From positions 58,529,981-58,593,980 of the forward strand of contig OX375875.1 in assembly GCA_947359465.1 (NCBI GenBank): a stretch of DNA of 64,000 nt, in the 5' to 3' direction. This DNA comes from Metellina segmentata (lineage: Eukaryota > Arthropoda > Arachnida > Araneae > Tetragnathidae). Shown here piece by piece: positions 1-10,859 of the stretch. The position numbers were made by a program, and so were the translations under genes. The notes beneath the pieces are model-generated. The model searched no databases. It was not told the DNA's origin and was given only the letters and a program-made list of their open reading frames with translations. Every line of letters starts with the position of its first letter. Positions within the stretch are counted from its first letter, which is position 1.

Positions 1-446
1 AAATATTCTGCCCAGACAGATTGTTGCATATTGTGCAGAAAACCAACATATATCCTTATTGCTAGTCCATAATAGATCAAATGTCATGTCTCAGAAAGTG
101 CTAATTTATATCGCATGGTAAAATTAATAAAAATAGTTAGAAAAAAACTAAATGATTACAGTTAACTACTGTTACCAGATTATCGAAAATAATTTGAGTA
201 AAGTGAAGTAAAAAATATAATATACATTGTGGAGCAACAAAGATTAGAAATGTCCACAAACGGTTTGTTTACATTTGAAAGGCCGTGTCAGATGTGAAGT
301 GCTTATTGGAAACGTGCATAAAATTTTCAAACTTCCTCTTATTCTATTACCTAGTATGATATATCATTGGAAAGAGGAGATTTTGAACTATATAAAGGAG
401 CAATGAAATAGAAATTGATTTTTTAGTCGAATTTTGCTTTCCCGGT
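1..446. other. AT-rich sequence without recognised gene
   Basis: No open frame, splice-supported exon or repeat was recognised before the first SINE copy. Confidence 0.5.
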
Positions 447-703
447 CCCCATAAGGGAAAGAACCGAGGACAACACCTAGTAATTTTGAACCACGGTCAG
501 ATAACGAAGCAACACCTGAGCTGGCACCCCACTCTCAAAACTTCCACGCCATCCAACGTGAGGACTTTCGGCCACGACAGATTTAAGGTGCACCAGCCGC
601 CTCTACACCATACGCTTACAAACATCCATGCCCGGACCTGGATTCGAACCAGGAACCTTCCTATCTAGAGGCTAACACCTTAACCACTATACCGGTTGGA
701 CGA
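447..703 (-). repeat. tRNA-derived SINE (family A), tail-truncated copy
   Basis: The right end, read on the minus strand, is the tRNA-like head: an A-box-like stretch (TATAGTGGTTAAGGTG) followed by a B box (GGTTCGAATCC, here with one change near 639-649). The body matches the complete copies at 7473-7803 and 8654-8986. The 3' tail with the ACCATT repeats is missing, and no target duplication is visible. The short ORFs across it are not genes. Confidence 0.85.
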
Positions 704-837
704 CTTTTATCATATTAATACCATACGATGCAGATCATAATAAAATCTATGAGATAGAATTGAGTGATCCATTCAGACATATTGAATAATTGCTTGATAA
801 ATTTTAAGACGCAGAATTTAGGTCACACTGAAGCAGC

Positions 838-1300
838 ACAACGGGATATTGGCGACAAACCGGGATGAATGCCAAGGGGAAAGATCCGAGGACAACTCTG
901 AGTCCCGGTTGCCCAGTTGGAAGAGTAAAGAATTAACAGATCGAGAGTTGCGAGTTCGAAACTAGGCTAAGCTAATTACCGTCATGTACACGGGGAGTGG
1001 TGAAAGTTAAATCTGTTGTGGCCTCAAATATCCTCATGTTGGCATAATCTGGAACTTTGGAGAGTGGGGTGCCAGCTCAGGTGTTGCCTGGTCAACTGAC
1101 CGCATTTCAAAATTACGTGGTGTTGTCCTCGGTCTTGATCCCGAATGTCACCAATAGCCTTGTGTTGCTTGAGTGCCAACGTTTATTAACTACCTACCTA
1201 GGACAACACTTTGCAATTTCGAACCCCGATCAGATGACGAGGTCCACACCCGAGCTGGCACCCCACTCTCCAAAGTTTCATGCCAATGTGAAGATGTTTA
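838..1300. repeat. Cluster of three diverged SINE-A fragments
   Basis: There is a minus-oriented tail-half fragment (about 838-990), a plus-oriented body fragment (about 990-1200) and a minus-oriented piece (about 1201-1300). All align to the body of the complete family A copies but lack the tRNA head. Changing orientation suggests successive insertions or rearrangement. Confidence 0.7.
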
Positions 1301-1614
1301 AATGCGTTTTAAGAACTTTTAATTTTAGTTTTCTACCAATAACAGCAACATTTGCACATGAAATAGTAGATTTGTTTCTTTTCAAGTTTTACATTTTTAT
1401 GAAACGATACATTCTCATGAACGATTTACCTGTAACATCGTGAAGCCGGTTTTTATAATGATACTACCCCACGTTTTACGAAATAGCTGTTAACCTTATT
1501 TTCGGGGAACCACCCAAATTTCATAAACCAAAGAAAAAGAAATTCTATCTACCAACAAAGAAAAATAATTTTTTTAATGTAATAACTACTAAATATATGT
1601 ATTTGTTTGTTCTT

Positions 1615-1712
1615 TAATGGTAATGGTAATTTTAGTTAACGTCGTACTAGATGAACACAACGGGCTATTGACGACGGTCCGGGATCAGTCCCCTAAGGGA
1701 AAAATCCGATTG
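1615..1712 (-). repeat. SINE-A 3' tail fragment
   Basis: It begins with the TGGTAATGG tail repeat and the conserved GTTAACGTCGTACTAG block, then stops shortly after the CCCTAAGGG segment. Confidence 0.75.
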
Positions 1713-2514
1713 ATTAACTTTAAAACCCGATATGTGTTAAATGTGATTATGCCATTATTAAAATGTGATGTTTTCAACTTGAATAAATTTCTCTCATGTC
1801 TTAACTTTTCACACATGAAATTTGAGTAAAAATTCTAATTTCAGTGAAACACTTTTAATCTGTTATTCAATTGCTTTTAAATGTAACATAAATGTTTACT
1901 TTTCCCAATTTTCAAACTTACAATTCCCATTTTGGTGTGGCTTTTACTTAAGAAATGATTTTGCTAAAATATTTATAGAAAACTCTTTTCTTTGTTTATG
2001 TCTATGAAACTCGTCTAGACGGATTTTCTTTGATCTGAATTCAAGGTTTTGACCTTTATAAGAAATATTCTCTTCCAGTTCGGGATGAATAGACTCAGGA
2101 TTCTTCGGTTTTTATCCTTCCAAGGTCATACTCTCCATTTTAAATTTGTTGACATATCGTTACTACCACGCCAAAGTCACCAATCTGAATTTTGGCGACT
2201 CTCACCTGACTGCATTTTTCGAAACACCATTTTTAACACTATGACAAGGTCACGAATCATCTTGATTCTTAGAGGAAATGCCGATTTTCATGAGAAAACA
2301 CCCTTTGACTCGAAACTCGATTTTCTCCGAAGGATCAAAACTTTGAACGCGTTTTCGTGAAAACGTTAATTTCACAATTTGGCGTGGTGTGTAGCGATAT
2401 TAGCAATTTGGGATGTCCTGAATAAAAATGTATAAATTGCGTAGCAGCTAAAAATGCCTAACTAGATTTTTATGTCGGTGTACGATAATCATTTGCCAAT
2501 GAAGGGCACGTGTG

Positions 2515-2735
2515 TACAGCCGTAAAAAAACTACTCACCCGATTGCAATTGCACAAATTACACCGCAGAACATAACGAAAGGAAGCAATCGATAGATATG
2601 AATGTTTTCTACTATCAATATTTAAAATTTGTCTAAGGGGCCATCTTCATATTAAATTGGATGCTTGCTGCAAAAATTTCAATACGGACCTCCATATTTT
2701 ATCATAAATTTGGATTCCACGCACAATTTCAGGTG
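2515..2735 (+). repeat. Left arm of a diverged long inverted repeat
   Basis: This stretch matches 5365-5570 in inverted orientation. Matching words include the ACTCACC(C) edge, the TATCGAT block, the TTAATATGAAGATGG block and the CAAATTTGGATTC edge. Identity looks roughly 75-80% by eye. The arms enclose 2.6 kb that includes the (TA)n tract, a Tc1 relic and a perfect hairpin. Confidence 0.6.
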
Positions 2736-2762
2736 GATTTGATGACAAATTAATGAAAACGG

Positions 2763-2764
<2 letters not shown>

Positions 2765-2824
<60 letters not shown>
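2765..2824. repeat. (TA)n microsatellite
   Basis: An uninterrupted run of about 30 TA dinucleotides. The minus-strand ORF across it is an artefact of the repeat. Confidence 0.95.
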
Positions 2825-2825
<1 letters not shown>

Positions 2826-3384
2826 CATTGACCGAGAAAAAATCCATAAAATCCATTTAGGAAGAATTGAAATATAAGAATTGAAATTCGCAATAGAAAG
2901 GGAGGATTCCAATCAGGTATTCCGATTCAGGATGTATGTGTCACTTTCAATCACTGCTTGAGCAAGGTTTGTTCAAAGTGTGACATTTAGATAGTGTAGC
3001 TGTGTACAATAAGGGGATTGTTAAAATCCTAATCTACAGAAGTTTACGTGGTACAGTATTAGTAACTTAGTACAGTAGTAGTAACCTACAGTATTAATTA
3101 TGTTTTAGAAATATCAGAATTATGAAGCTAAATTTTTCCTACTCAATGCCAAAAATTAAGCACGAAAGATAAAATTCGAAAAAAAAAAAAACCCGAAAAG
3201 TACAGCTTTAATTGACACTAAATGCGGCAGGAAAGGAACAAATAGATTTATGCATGAAACAAAACAACGAATTAAATACAAAGATGAAAACAACATTTAG
3301 TTTTCATAAATTATTAAGATGAAGTCATATTGAAGTCATTAACAAAATGATGTTTAAATCCAAAACAAATGAACAAAACCGACA
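2825..3384. other. AT-rich sequence, no gene seen
   Basis: A short A-tract near 3180 is the only notable feature before the Tc1 relic. Confidence 0.5.
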
Positions 3385-4236
3385 TTAATAGGCTATGTGA
3401 TCATCCCTCATCCTCATACAAAGTTTACAGCGTGTTACCGTGCTTTCTATGAGGTGACCAACCACTCCAGAGTAAAGTAATCGCCATTCCTCCTGTAGAG
3501 CAATTTGCAACTCTGTGAGAGTAGCTGGGAGTGGGAAACGTGCAGTCACAGTATGGCCGAGGGCATCCCAAAGATTTTTAATGTGATTAAGGTCGGACGA
3601 GTATGCCGGCCAAACCATATGCGCAATCCCCTCACTTTCCAGGTAGTCGTCGACGATGCAAGCTGTATGGGGACTCGCATTGTCATCCATGAATACGAAA
3701 AAAGAACCAACTGCTGCAGCGTACAATCTCACAGTGGGTTCTAGAAGTTCATCCCTATGCCGGACGGCCGTCACAGAACCCCGTCTATAAATGTGGAGAT
3801 TGGTGCGATATCCCAACGAAATCCCGGCCCACACCATGAAGCTTCCACCTCGGAATGCGTGATGCTCGATGCTGTTCTGGGGCCAATTGCGTCTGTCTTG
3901 TTCTCTCCAGACCCGTATACGTTTGTCATCTGGCTCCAGAGCAAATCTAGACTCATCCGTGAACATAACGTAAGCCCAATCAAACACAGTCCAAATCACA
4001 TGTGGCATACAACACTTTAATCGTGTCACTCTGGATTGGACGGATAGAGGAACACAAACTCGTAGTACCCGGGCATACAATCCATTCATGTGTAGCCTTT
4101 GGCTTACAATAGTGGCAGATATCGTCTTACCTATGGAAGCTGAAACCATAGATGTCACACGTGTGGGGGTCGCTTTTCGATTCCGCTTCGCTGCAACAGC
4201 AATATATCGATCTTCTGCGGGGGTCGTAGTGTATAA
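3385..4236 (-). pseudogene. Tc1-like transposase, catalytic residue lost
   Basis: A long open frame of a Tc1-family (IS630/Tc1/mariner) DDE transposase, which cuts and pastes its element at TA sites. From the methionine at 4158 the frame gives 257 residues. It stays open upstream to about 4236 and adds part of the Tc3-type helix-turn-helix (TRVTSMVSASIGKT). Visible motifs are FTDES (first Asp), GGSFMVWAGI, MDDNASPHTA (second Asp) and WPAYSSDLNHIKNLWD. In the last block the position 34 residues after the second Asp is normally Glu (NPIE); here it is Lys, so catalysis should be abolished. The N-terminal DNA-binding half is missing, cut off near the hairpin at 4248-4304. No TIRs were identified. 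Confidence 0.85.
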
Positions 4237-4247
4237 ATGATTATCGT

Positions 4248-4304
4248 AAGACCTGTGGCCATAACCCTTGGGCGGCTGGCCTAAGGGTTATGGCCACAGG
4301 TCTT
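4248..4304. repeat. Perfect inverted repeat, 22-bp arms, 13-base loop
   Basis: Arms 4248-4269 and 4283-4304 are exact reverse complements and GC-richer than their surroundings. The loop is GGGCGGCTGGCCT. It abuts the truncated 5' side of the Tc1 relic, so it may be a foldback or junction product. Confidence 0.9.
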
Positions 4305-5364
4305 CGGACAACTGTTTGGCTTGTTTGGAATTGTTTTCATAATCGTGAAATGACGAAATGATGAACGCCGAAGAAAAGAGCAAAATCAGTGATTTATTGC
4401 TCTGCTTTATGGCGTCTCACATAACGCCAACGCTCACTTTCTGCTATTATCTGTCTACTGGAAGCCATAAAAGCACGTCTGTCTTGAAAACTAATCGTGC
4501 GAAAGTTCTAAACACTTTTTATCAGCACTTACCTGCAACTCCTCTAACCCTTCACAATGCTGGCTTCTTAGACGACTGCCTTTTCTGCATATTTCTCGAC
4601 ACGAAACCGTGATTGGCTGTTACATAACACACTTGTATACTTCCATCTTCCTCCGCAGCAAATTGCAGCCGCTCATATTCAGATTGGCTTCGGGAAATTA
4701 ACATTGCCTTTCCGTGTTTAACTTTTGACAGTGAGTGTAAAATACCCTTCACATAAAAGATTTATAATAAATCATTTATTAATATTATGCAATCACATTA
4801 TAAATATTAATATGATATGTAGTGGCCGTCGTAGTCAATGACCTATTGCAAGTGCCGTGGCATGGAGTCTATTAAGCTGGCGTGAAGTAATAATAATTCT
4901 GATTGAACCCCAGACAGAAATTTCATCCTACTTAAGCTTGGAAGAAATTTCTGTTTTCGTCTTTGTGAACAATCCCCAATAACGATAATAATCATCGAAT
5001 TTGGCACAGTCTCACTGCTTTACTAATTACGCACATAAAGAGCTGAAATTTGGAAATCCTACGTTTCAGTAGCAGTTGAATCACATGGAGTCAAAATTTA
5101 CCCATGTTTCTATTCATAATTTTTATGAATATTAATTTAATAATTAATAAAAAATAGTAAAATTTAGTTTGATAGTTAAAATGTTTATAGATTGTGTTTG
5201 GGTTTTTGGAAAAAAAGGTGAGAAAAACAATTTCCAAAGAAAAAAAATTAAAGTTTTTAACAAATACCACAAATAACGTGAAACACCTATTTAAAAAACA
5301 CTTTTAAATCGATGAAAAATACAGTCAAATTGATGAAACTTTTTTTTATTTCCGTCTGAAATTG
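4305..5364. other. AT-rich sequence with small ORFs only
   Basis: Two overlapping small ORFs (4358-4612 plus, 4552-4752 minus) have no recognisable domain. The minus one has a non-random look but no match that I can name. Confidence 0.4.
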
Positions 5365-5570
5365 TGTGCAGAATCCAAATTTGTGATAAAAGATGGGGTA
5401 TTGAATTTATTGGAGCAAGCACCTAGTTTAATATGAAGATGGACCCTTAGACAAATTTTAACTATTGGTATTTGTAGAAAACATTAATCTCTATCGATTG
5501 TTACTTTTCGTTTTATTCAACTATGTATATTGTGCAATTGCGATTGGGGGGTGAGTCGTTTTTTTGTCGG
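5365..5570 (-). repeat. Right arm of the long inverted repeat
   Basis: Inverted, diverged copy of 2515-2735. Similarity ends at the GTGAGTCG edge near 5556, mirroring the ACTACTCACC edge on the left. Confidence 0.6.
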
Positions 5571-6086
5571 GTATTCATATATTTTAAAACCTTATGTATC
5601 TTTAAAAATTCTTCGAATACTGTCGTGTACACCCAAAACTCCCATGAACACCAATGAGTTTACTGTCTTTGATAGTCGCTGGTAGATTGATCGCTTAAAA
5701 TAAGATTATATGCTCGCATTGAGCTGAGTCCCCAGGGTATCTTCCAAACACATTTCAACTCGGGTAATCTATTTTAATTAAAGTGAAAAGGATCTTAGGT
5801 AATATCTCAAACATGGATGGCTGTCCAGAGACCAAAAACGGTACAATGTGAATCTCAGCAAAGAATTGGAGGAAGGATTAAAATTAACAAATAATTTGGG
5901 TTTTGTTATCGTGGGTAAGCTCATAAAAGTTTGTGCAACTACTTTTTATATTAATTTTCATTTCAATACGAAATAGGTTCAGGTTATGCAAATTCAATAC
6001 ATTAGCTGCCACAATAACCTAAATCAAGACTAATCTTTAATTCTAGTAGATTTTATAATCTGAGAACATGGCTATATTCATAATAA
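5571..6086. other. AT-rich sequence, no gene seen
   Basis: No ORF or repeat recognised. The left target duplication of the next SINE (CATAATAA) is at 6079-6086. Confidence 0.5.
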
Positions 6087-6410
6087 AAAAGCCGATCAAC
6101 CGGTATAGTGGTTAAGGTGTTAGCCCCTAGATCGGAAGGTTCCTGGTTCGAATCCGAGTCCGGGCATGTATGTTTGTAAAGTATGGTGTAGAGGCGGCTG
6201 GTGCACCTTAAATCTGTCGTGGCCAAAAGTCCTCACGTTGGGTTGTAGTGGAAGTTTGGAGTGCCAGCTCAGGTGTTGCTTCACCATCTGACCGTGGTTC
6301 GAAATTAGGAGGAGTTGCCCTCGGATCTTTCCCTTAATGGACTGATTCCGGACCGTCGTCAATAGCACGTTGTGTTTCTCTAGTACGACGTTAACTAAAA
6401 TTACCATTAC
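6087..6410 (+). repeat. tRNA-derived SINE-A, near full length
   Basis: The head with A box (TATAGTGGTTAAGGTG) is near 6105 and the B box (GGTTCGAATCC) near 6144-6154. The family body follows, ending in ACCATTACCAT. It is flanked by CATAATAA on both sides (6079-6086 and 6411-6418), a short target duplication consistent with LINE-mediated insertion. The minus ORF across it is not a gene. Confidence 0.9.
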
Positions 6411-6569
6411 CATAATAAGTACGCTTTTATTTCTGTAAAAACATTCCTGTCGAAATTAAAATGAATTCACATTCCAAAATATTTTTCAAATGCAAAAGAT
6501 GAAAGCTTTATAATTACAAATTATTACTCCGTTCATTATCTTTTCCTTCTGCGGTTGATCTCACGTTGG

Positions 6570-6906
6570 GTTGGTAATGGTTATGGTAATTTTAGTTAAC
6601 GTCGTACTAGAGCAACACAACGGGCTATTGACGACGGTCCGAGATCAATCTCTTAAGGGAAATATCCGAGGACAACACCTTGTAATTTTGTACTACGGTC
6701 AGATGACGAGGCAACACCTGTGCTGGCACCCCACTCTCCAAACTTCCATACCAACACATCGTGATGACTTTCGGCAACGACTGATTTAAGGTGCACCAGC
6801 CGCCTCTACACTATACGTTTACAAACATGCATGCCCTGACCCGGATTCGAACCAGAATCTTCCGATCTAGAGGCTAATACCGTAAACACAATGCCGGTTG
6901 GTCGGC
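6570..6906 (-). repeat. tRNA-derived SINE-A, full length, diverged
   Basis: Runs on the minus strand from the tRNA head near 6900 to the TGGTAATGG-type tail near 6575. The A and B boxes carry several changes compared with 7473-7803, so it is an older copy. It meets the next copy head to body at 6906. Confidence 0.85.
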
Positions 6907-7165
6907 TGGGTTGGTGTGGAAGTTTGAAGAGTGGGGTGACTGCTCAGGTGTTGCATCGTCATATGACAGTGGTTCAAAATTACGAGGTGTTGTCTCCGGT
7001 TCTTTCCCTTAGGGGATTGATGCCGGACCGTCGTCAATAGCCCGTTATGTTTCTCTAGTACGGCGTTAATTAAAAATTACCATTACCATTACCCTTCTGG
7101 GGTTGATAGAACGTCAATAGCCCGTTGTGTTGCTCCAGTGTGACACTAATTAAATATCTACCTGC
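6907..7165 (+). repeat. Headless SINE-A copy plus extra tail fragment
   Basis: The body starts at GGGTTGGTGTGGAAG with no tRNA head and ends with ACCATTACC near 7094. A second small tail-end fragment (about 7110-7165) follows. Adjacent opposite orientation to 6570-6906 suggests insertion of one into the other, or an inverted arrangement. Confidence 0.75.
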
Positions 7166-7457
7166 CTTATCTTTCTGTAATTAAAATAACGAAACCTTTT
7201 CAGCAGTACACTTTCAGCGATTTTTAACCTATTTCAGATTGCAGTGAGCAACAATTCATGAGTGACCTTACATAAATTGATTCGCATATTTAATAGCAAA
7301 ACTTAGGAAGTTGTACTTCAACACTCCATGATCACATCAGTTCGTCACTTTTAAAAGTTGGAAAATAAAAAGGACAAGACACCAAGGACAAGTAGCAGAA
7401 GAGGACAAAGAACAATATTTCATCAATATTTTGAATAAAAGTTTCAAATACTGTGTT
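7166..7457. other. AT-rich sequence, no gene seen
   Basis: No recognised feature between SINE copies. Confidence 0.5.
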
Positions 7458-7472
7458 TCGAAATATAATAAC

Positions 7473-7803
7473 CTACCAACCGGTATAGTGGTTAAGGTGT
7501 TAGCCTCTAGATCGGAAGGTTCCTGGTTCGAATCCGGGTCCGGGCATGGATGTTTTTAAGCGTATGGTGTAGAGGCGGCTGATGCACCTTAAATTTGTCG
7601 TGGCCGAAAGTCCTCACGTTGGGTTGGTGTGGAAATTTGGAGAGTGGGGTGCCTGCTCAGGTGTTGCTTCGTCATCTGACCGTGGTTCAAAATTACGAGG
7701 TGTTGTCCTCGGATCTTTCCCTTAAGGGATTGATCCCGGACCGTCGTCATTAGCCCGTTGTGTTGCTCTAGTACGACGTTAACTAAAATTACCAAATTAC
7801 CAA
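7473..7803 (+). repeat. Complete tRNA-derived SINE-A with 15-bp target duplication
   Basis: This 331-bp copy is the best reference for the family. The tRNA-like head runs about 7476-7550 and contains the pol III A box and the B box GGTTCGAATCC. The tRNA-unrelated body follows, then a tail of ATTACCAAATTACCA. The duplication TCGAAATATAATAAC flanks it exactly (7458-7472 and 7804-7818), which fixes both ends. Such elements are transcribed by RNA polymerase III and mobilised by a partner LINE. The partner is not identified; the LINE at 46621-56152 has a different 3' repeat. Confidence 0.93.
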
Positions 7804-7979
7804 TCGAAATATAATAACGAATTTATTTCATTCAAATATGTAAGAGCACTTGAGATCACAACTCCTTGGACAAAATACTTTACATATTTTTTAATGTCCA
7901 GGACCGGCTTTTCCTCAAAAAGTTGAAGAACAAAGCTGTTAAAATGTCAATAATATGGACAGAAAAACATCGAAGTAAC

Positions 7980-8275
7980 TAGGTAGATAGTTAAATTTAA
8001 TCGCAATGGGTCACTCAACTGACAACTAGCGATGGTCAGGGATCAACTCCTCAGAGAAAGATCAAAGAACAACAGCTCGTAATTTTAAATTTGGTCAGAT
8101 GAACTTGAGTTAGCTATCCACTCTCCAAACTTCCACACCACGTCAGCGGCATTCGAGGCCCAACAGATTTAACGTGCACCATCCTCTACATATACTAGAA
8201 TTTTTGGTTGGATCTAGTCTCGAACTCTTAACGCTTCGTTTACAAATCCGCTACTTTGGCTACCGTATCTCCAGT
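7980..8275 (-). repeat. Old, diverged SINE-A copy
   Basis: The body blocks are recognisable (GATCAGGGATCAACTCC-type segment, CACTCTCCAAACTTCC, CAGATTTAACGTGCACC) but heavily mutated. The head at the right side is barely recognisable. Confidence 0.6.
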
Positions 8276-8633
8276 AAACTGAATAAGTGTACGTGTCAAG
8301 AAACTGGATAAACTTTACCTATACTAAAAATTATACTACTAATAGTATAACTTCTAAGTTTAACAGTTTTGTAAACCGATTAACACGAACACACACACAA
8401 ACTACTACACATATTTCTTGCTTTCTGGATTCACTTCTGATCATGTTAGTATAATTAATGTTTTAATCGTAGATTTGCTTTGAGTTATCCTTTTTTATCC
8501 ACCATAGCGATTATGGTAATATTACTATTACCAAACAACATCAGGCCATTAGGCTTTTAAACGGGTCTTGTTTTGTCTCATTTAACTGAAGTGATTCCTG
8601 TTATGCATTCAACAATACTCATTTGAAAAATTA
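8276..8633. other. AT-rich sequence, no gene seen
   Basis: No gene or named repeat recognised. Confidence 0.5.
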
Positions 8634-9645
8634 ATCTCTACTATTATAAAAGGTAATGGTAATGGTAATTTTAGTTAACGTCGTACTAGAGCAACACAAC
8701 GGGCTATTGACGACGGTCCGGGATCAGTCCCTTAAGGGAAATATCCGAGGACAACACCTCGTAATTTTGAACCACGGTCAGATGACGAAGCAACACCTGA
8801 GCTGGCACCCCACTCTCCAAACTTCCACGCCAACCCAACGTGAGGACTTTCGGCCACGACAGATTTAAGGTGCACCAGCCGCCTCTACACCATACGCTTA
8901 CAAACATCCATGCCCGGACCCGGATTTGAACCAGGAACCTTCCGATCTAGAGGCTAACACCTTAACCACTATACCGGTTGGTCGGCACTATTATAAAAGG
9001 AAGTGTTTGGCTGTCTGTTTGTTTCGCGGCCGCAAAATCCTGACGATCTATGGCACTTACAGCAATGAGATTCGGCACACAGGTAGTCTAAATTTTTTGC
9101 AATTTTTGGGTCGCGGCAAAATTTTAAAATTTAATCTAGAAGAATTTTAAATGAATTTAATAGTTTTATTCTCCACCTGGGTTCTTCAATCGCGTTTCGT
9201 CCGGACGAAATAAGAAACTCTGTAAAATGAACTTTTTCTACCCACGTGACCTTTTATATTTTCGCAAGAGATTGTGACGTCACGTGAACTTTCTCTTTCC
9301 AAAAAAAACAAACCAGATTGCATATTCTGCCCTTCGCGTTAAAAAAAAGAAACAGATAACATTTCCTGTCCCCTTTTCGGCGAATGAGAGCAAGAAGTAA
9401 AACGCATATTGACTGGGATTGTTAAGTTTTTTTTCGTAAAATCGGAATCGCTAAAGATAGATTAAAAATTTCAACGGATTTGAAATCTGCGGAAAATTTT
9501 ACTATAGATCGTTACCTAAAAATACGATTTTCTTTAAATAAATAATTTTTAAATTGAATATATCTTCAACGGATTTGAAATCTGCGGAAAATTTTACACC
9601 AGATTAATACCTTACACCACGGGCACGGGTAACGCCGGGCTAGAA
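8634..9645 (+). mobile_element. Helitron-like non-autonomous element, interrupted by a SINE
   Basis: The 5' end is TCTCTACTATTATAAAAGG. The 3' end is GGGTAACGCCGGGCTAG, giving the CTAG terminus preceded by a GC-rich short hairpin typical of Helitron ends (TC at 5', CTRR at 3', no target duplication). A second copy in inverted orientation (60322-60945) shares both ends and the Not I-like GCGGCCGC region. The SINE at 8654-8986 sits just inside the 5' end. A subterminal segment (AACGGATTTGAAATCTGCGG) occurs twice, at about 9473 and 9568. No Rep/helicase ORF remains. Confidence 0.65.
8654..8986 (-). repeat. Complete SINE-A inserted in Helitron-like element
   Basis: This 333-bp copy is nearly identical to 7473-7803 in inverted orientation. 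The 14-bp duplication ACTATTATAAAAGG flanks it (8640-8653 and 8987-9000) and is part of the host element's 5' end. A-box and B-box sequences are intact apart from one change in the B box (GGTTCAAATCC). Confidence 0.93.
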
Positions 9646-10120
9646 TGCAGTGGCTAGTAAAAAATATTTAAGAATTCTCGTTTGACAACATTCATGTTAT
9701 TCTTGTTTTGAAATATTCTTTTGTTTCATCTAGGAGTTATAAACCTGATTTGTTATCATTACGGTATAACAAAGATATAAAGATAAGAAAACTGTATTTT
9801 GAAAAGGCCAAATGGGGCGAGGGATAAAGAGATTCGTGTTGATAATTTCTTACCTTATCCTTCACAACAGTATGTACGAAATAAAAAATATCTGGAAGCA
9901 TTCCTACATTTTTTTTACAATCGCACACATTTTTCAAAATTTAAATAACAAAATCTATATACATAATTCTTTTACGTGGCACGCAAAAAGGACGTTATTT
10001 GTTATCGCGTTTTGGCAACATTGTACGATTGTTTGTTTATCTTGAAGCCTCGCGCTTCAATTGAATTTATAGCGTTATCGAATGAAATTTTATTGAAAAA
10101 AAAAATGAATTTCAGTCGAG
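9646..10120. other. AT-rich sequence, no gene seen
   Basis: Small overlapping ORFs on both strands (9737-10167) show no domain. Confidence 0.4.
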
Positions 10121-10435
10121 ATGTTGCAGTTAATAATAGAAATCAAAGAAAGCGTAGGATCTTTTGAGGGCTATTTAACAAAATGGTCCTTTTCAGGGCC
10201 AACAATTATTGTTCAACAAGACGCTTGCTCTACAACTTTCGACAACAAACTCAATGAAAAAGCGTTTGTGGCTCAAGTGCAGAGGTACGCAAATGTACAC
10301 ACAAACAACATGCTGGGTATTCAATTTCCAACTCAGCGCTCACATTTCGAGTCAAAATTTGCTGAAAGTTTTCATTTGAATTCTGATTCCAGAGGTACTG
10401 TATATATCTTTTCTGAAAAACAACAAAAAATTTAG
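10121..10435 (+). CDS. ORF of unknown function, 104 residues
   Basis: The predicted protein is not low-complexity and looks more like real coding sequence than its neighbours, with segments such as GPTIIVQQDACSTTF and EKAFVAQVQRY. I do not recognise a domain. It lies 70-170 bp upstream of a Helitron-type 3' terminus (10508-10611), so it could be a residue of a Helitron-borne gene or a captured exon. No convincing splice acceptor or RNA polymerase II promoter was identified. It may equally be a chance ORF. Confidence 0.3.
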   Translation: MLQLIIEIKESVGSFEGYLTKWSFSGPTIIVQQDACSTTFDNKLNEKAFVAQVQRYANVHTNNMLGIQFPTQRSHFESKFAESFHLNSDSRGTVYIFSEKQQKI

Positions 10436-10507
10436 ATTTGAAAAATATTTTTTTGGAATATCATATTTTGTAAACAATCCCTTCTGCTAGGACACATGTC
10501 TTCATTG

Positions 10508-10611
10508 ATGCGAGCGAAGCGAGCATAGATTCGCGCAGCGAACCAATGAGGATTCCGGAGCAATCCTCCGGGGGTTGGCGAGCGTCAGCGAGCAGGGGGC
10601 GGGCCCCCTAG
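10508..10611 (+). mobile_element. Helitron-type 3' terminus
   Basis: A GC-rich block in AT-rich DNA with repeated GCGAGC/GCGAAGCGAGC words. It ends in a palindrome (GGGGGCGGGCCCCC) directly followed by TAGT, so the element would end in CTAG at 10608-10611 next to a T. This matches the known Helitron end signature. The matching 5' end was not located. Confidence 0.6.
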
Positions 10612-10859
10612 TATTCAATAATAGAGAATTTCAAAATTCAATATAGTCCAGAACAAGCAGATTTGAAATGTGTCTGACCTCAAATATAAACTGATTTCAA
10701 AGTTGCAAAAATGCATTTACAATCCATGAGGCCGATGTTCAAAGAATTGTTAATAACCATACTAAGGTCATGTGTTTCTAGTCACTTTCGAATCACTGAT
10801 TAATATCTAGCATATTTTAAACGTGTATTTATGTGTTCATATTTTAAAATATTTTTGTA

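Noticed and set aside
639..710. A genuine tRNA gene at SINE heads (also near 6100, 7480 and 8960)
   Set aside because: A and B boxes are present, but the head is always followed by the same SINE body and tail, and the acceptor stem is poorly paired.
2679..2912. 77-codon Ile-Tyr repeat protein, and the similar one at 19681-19866
   Set aside because: Translation of TA microsatellites.
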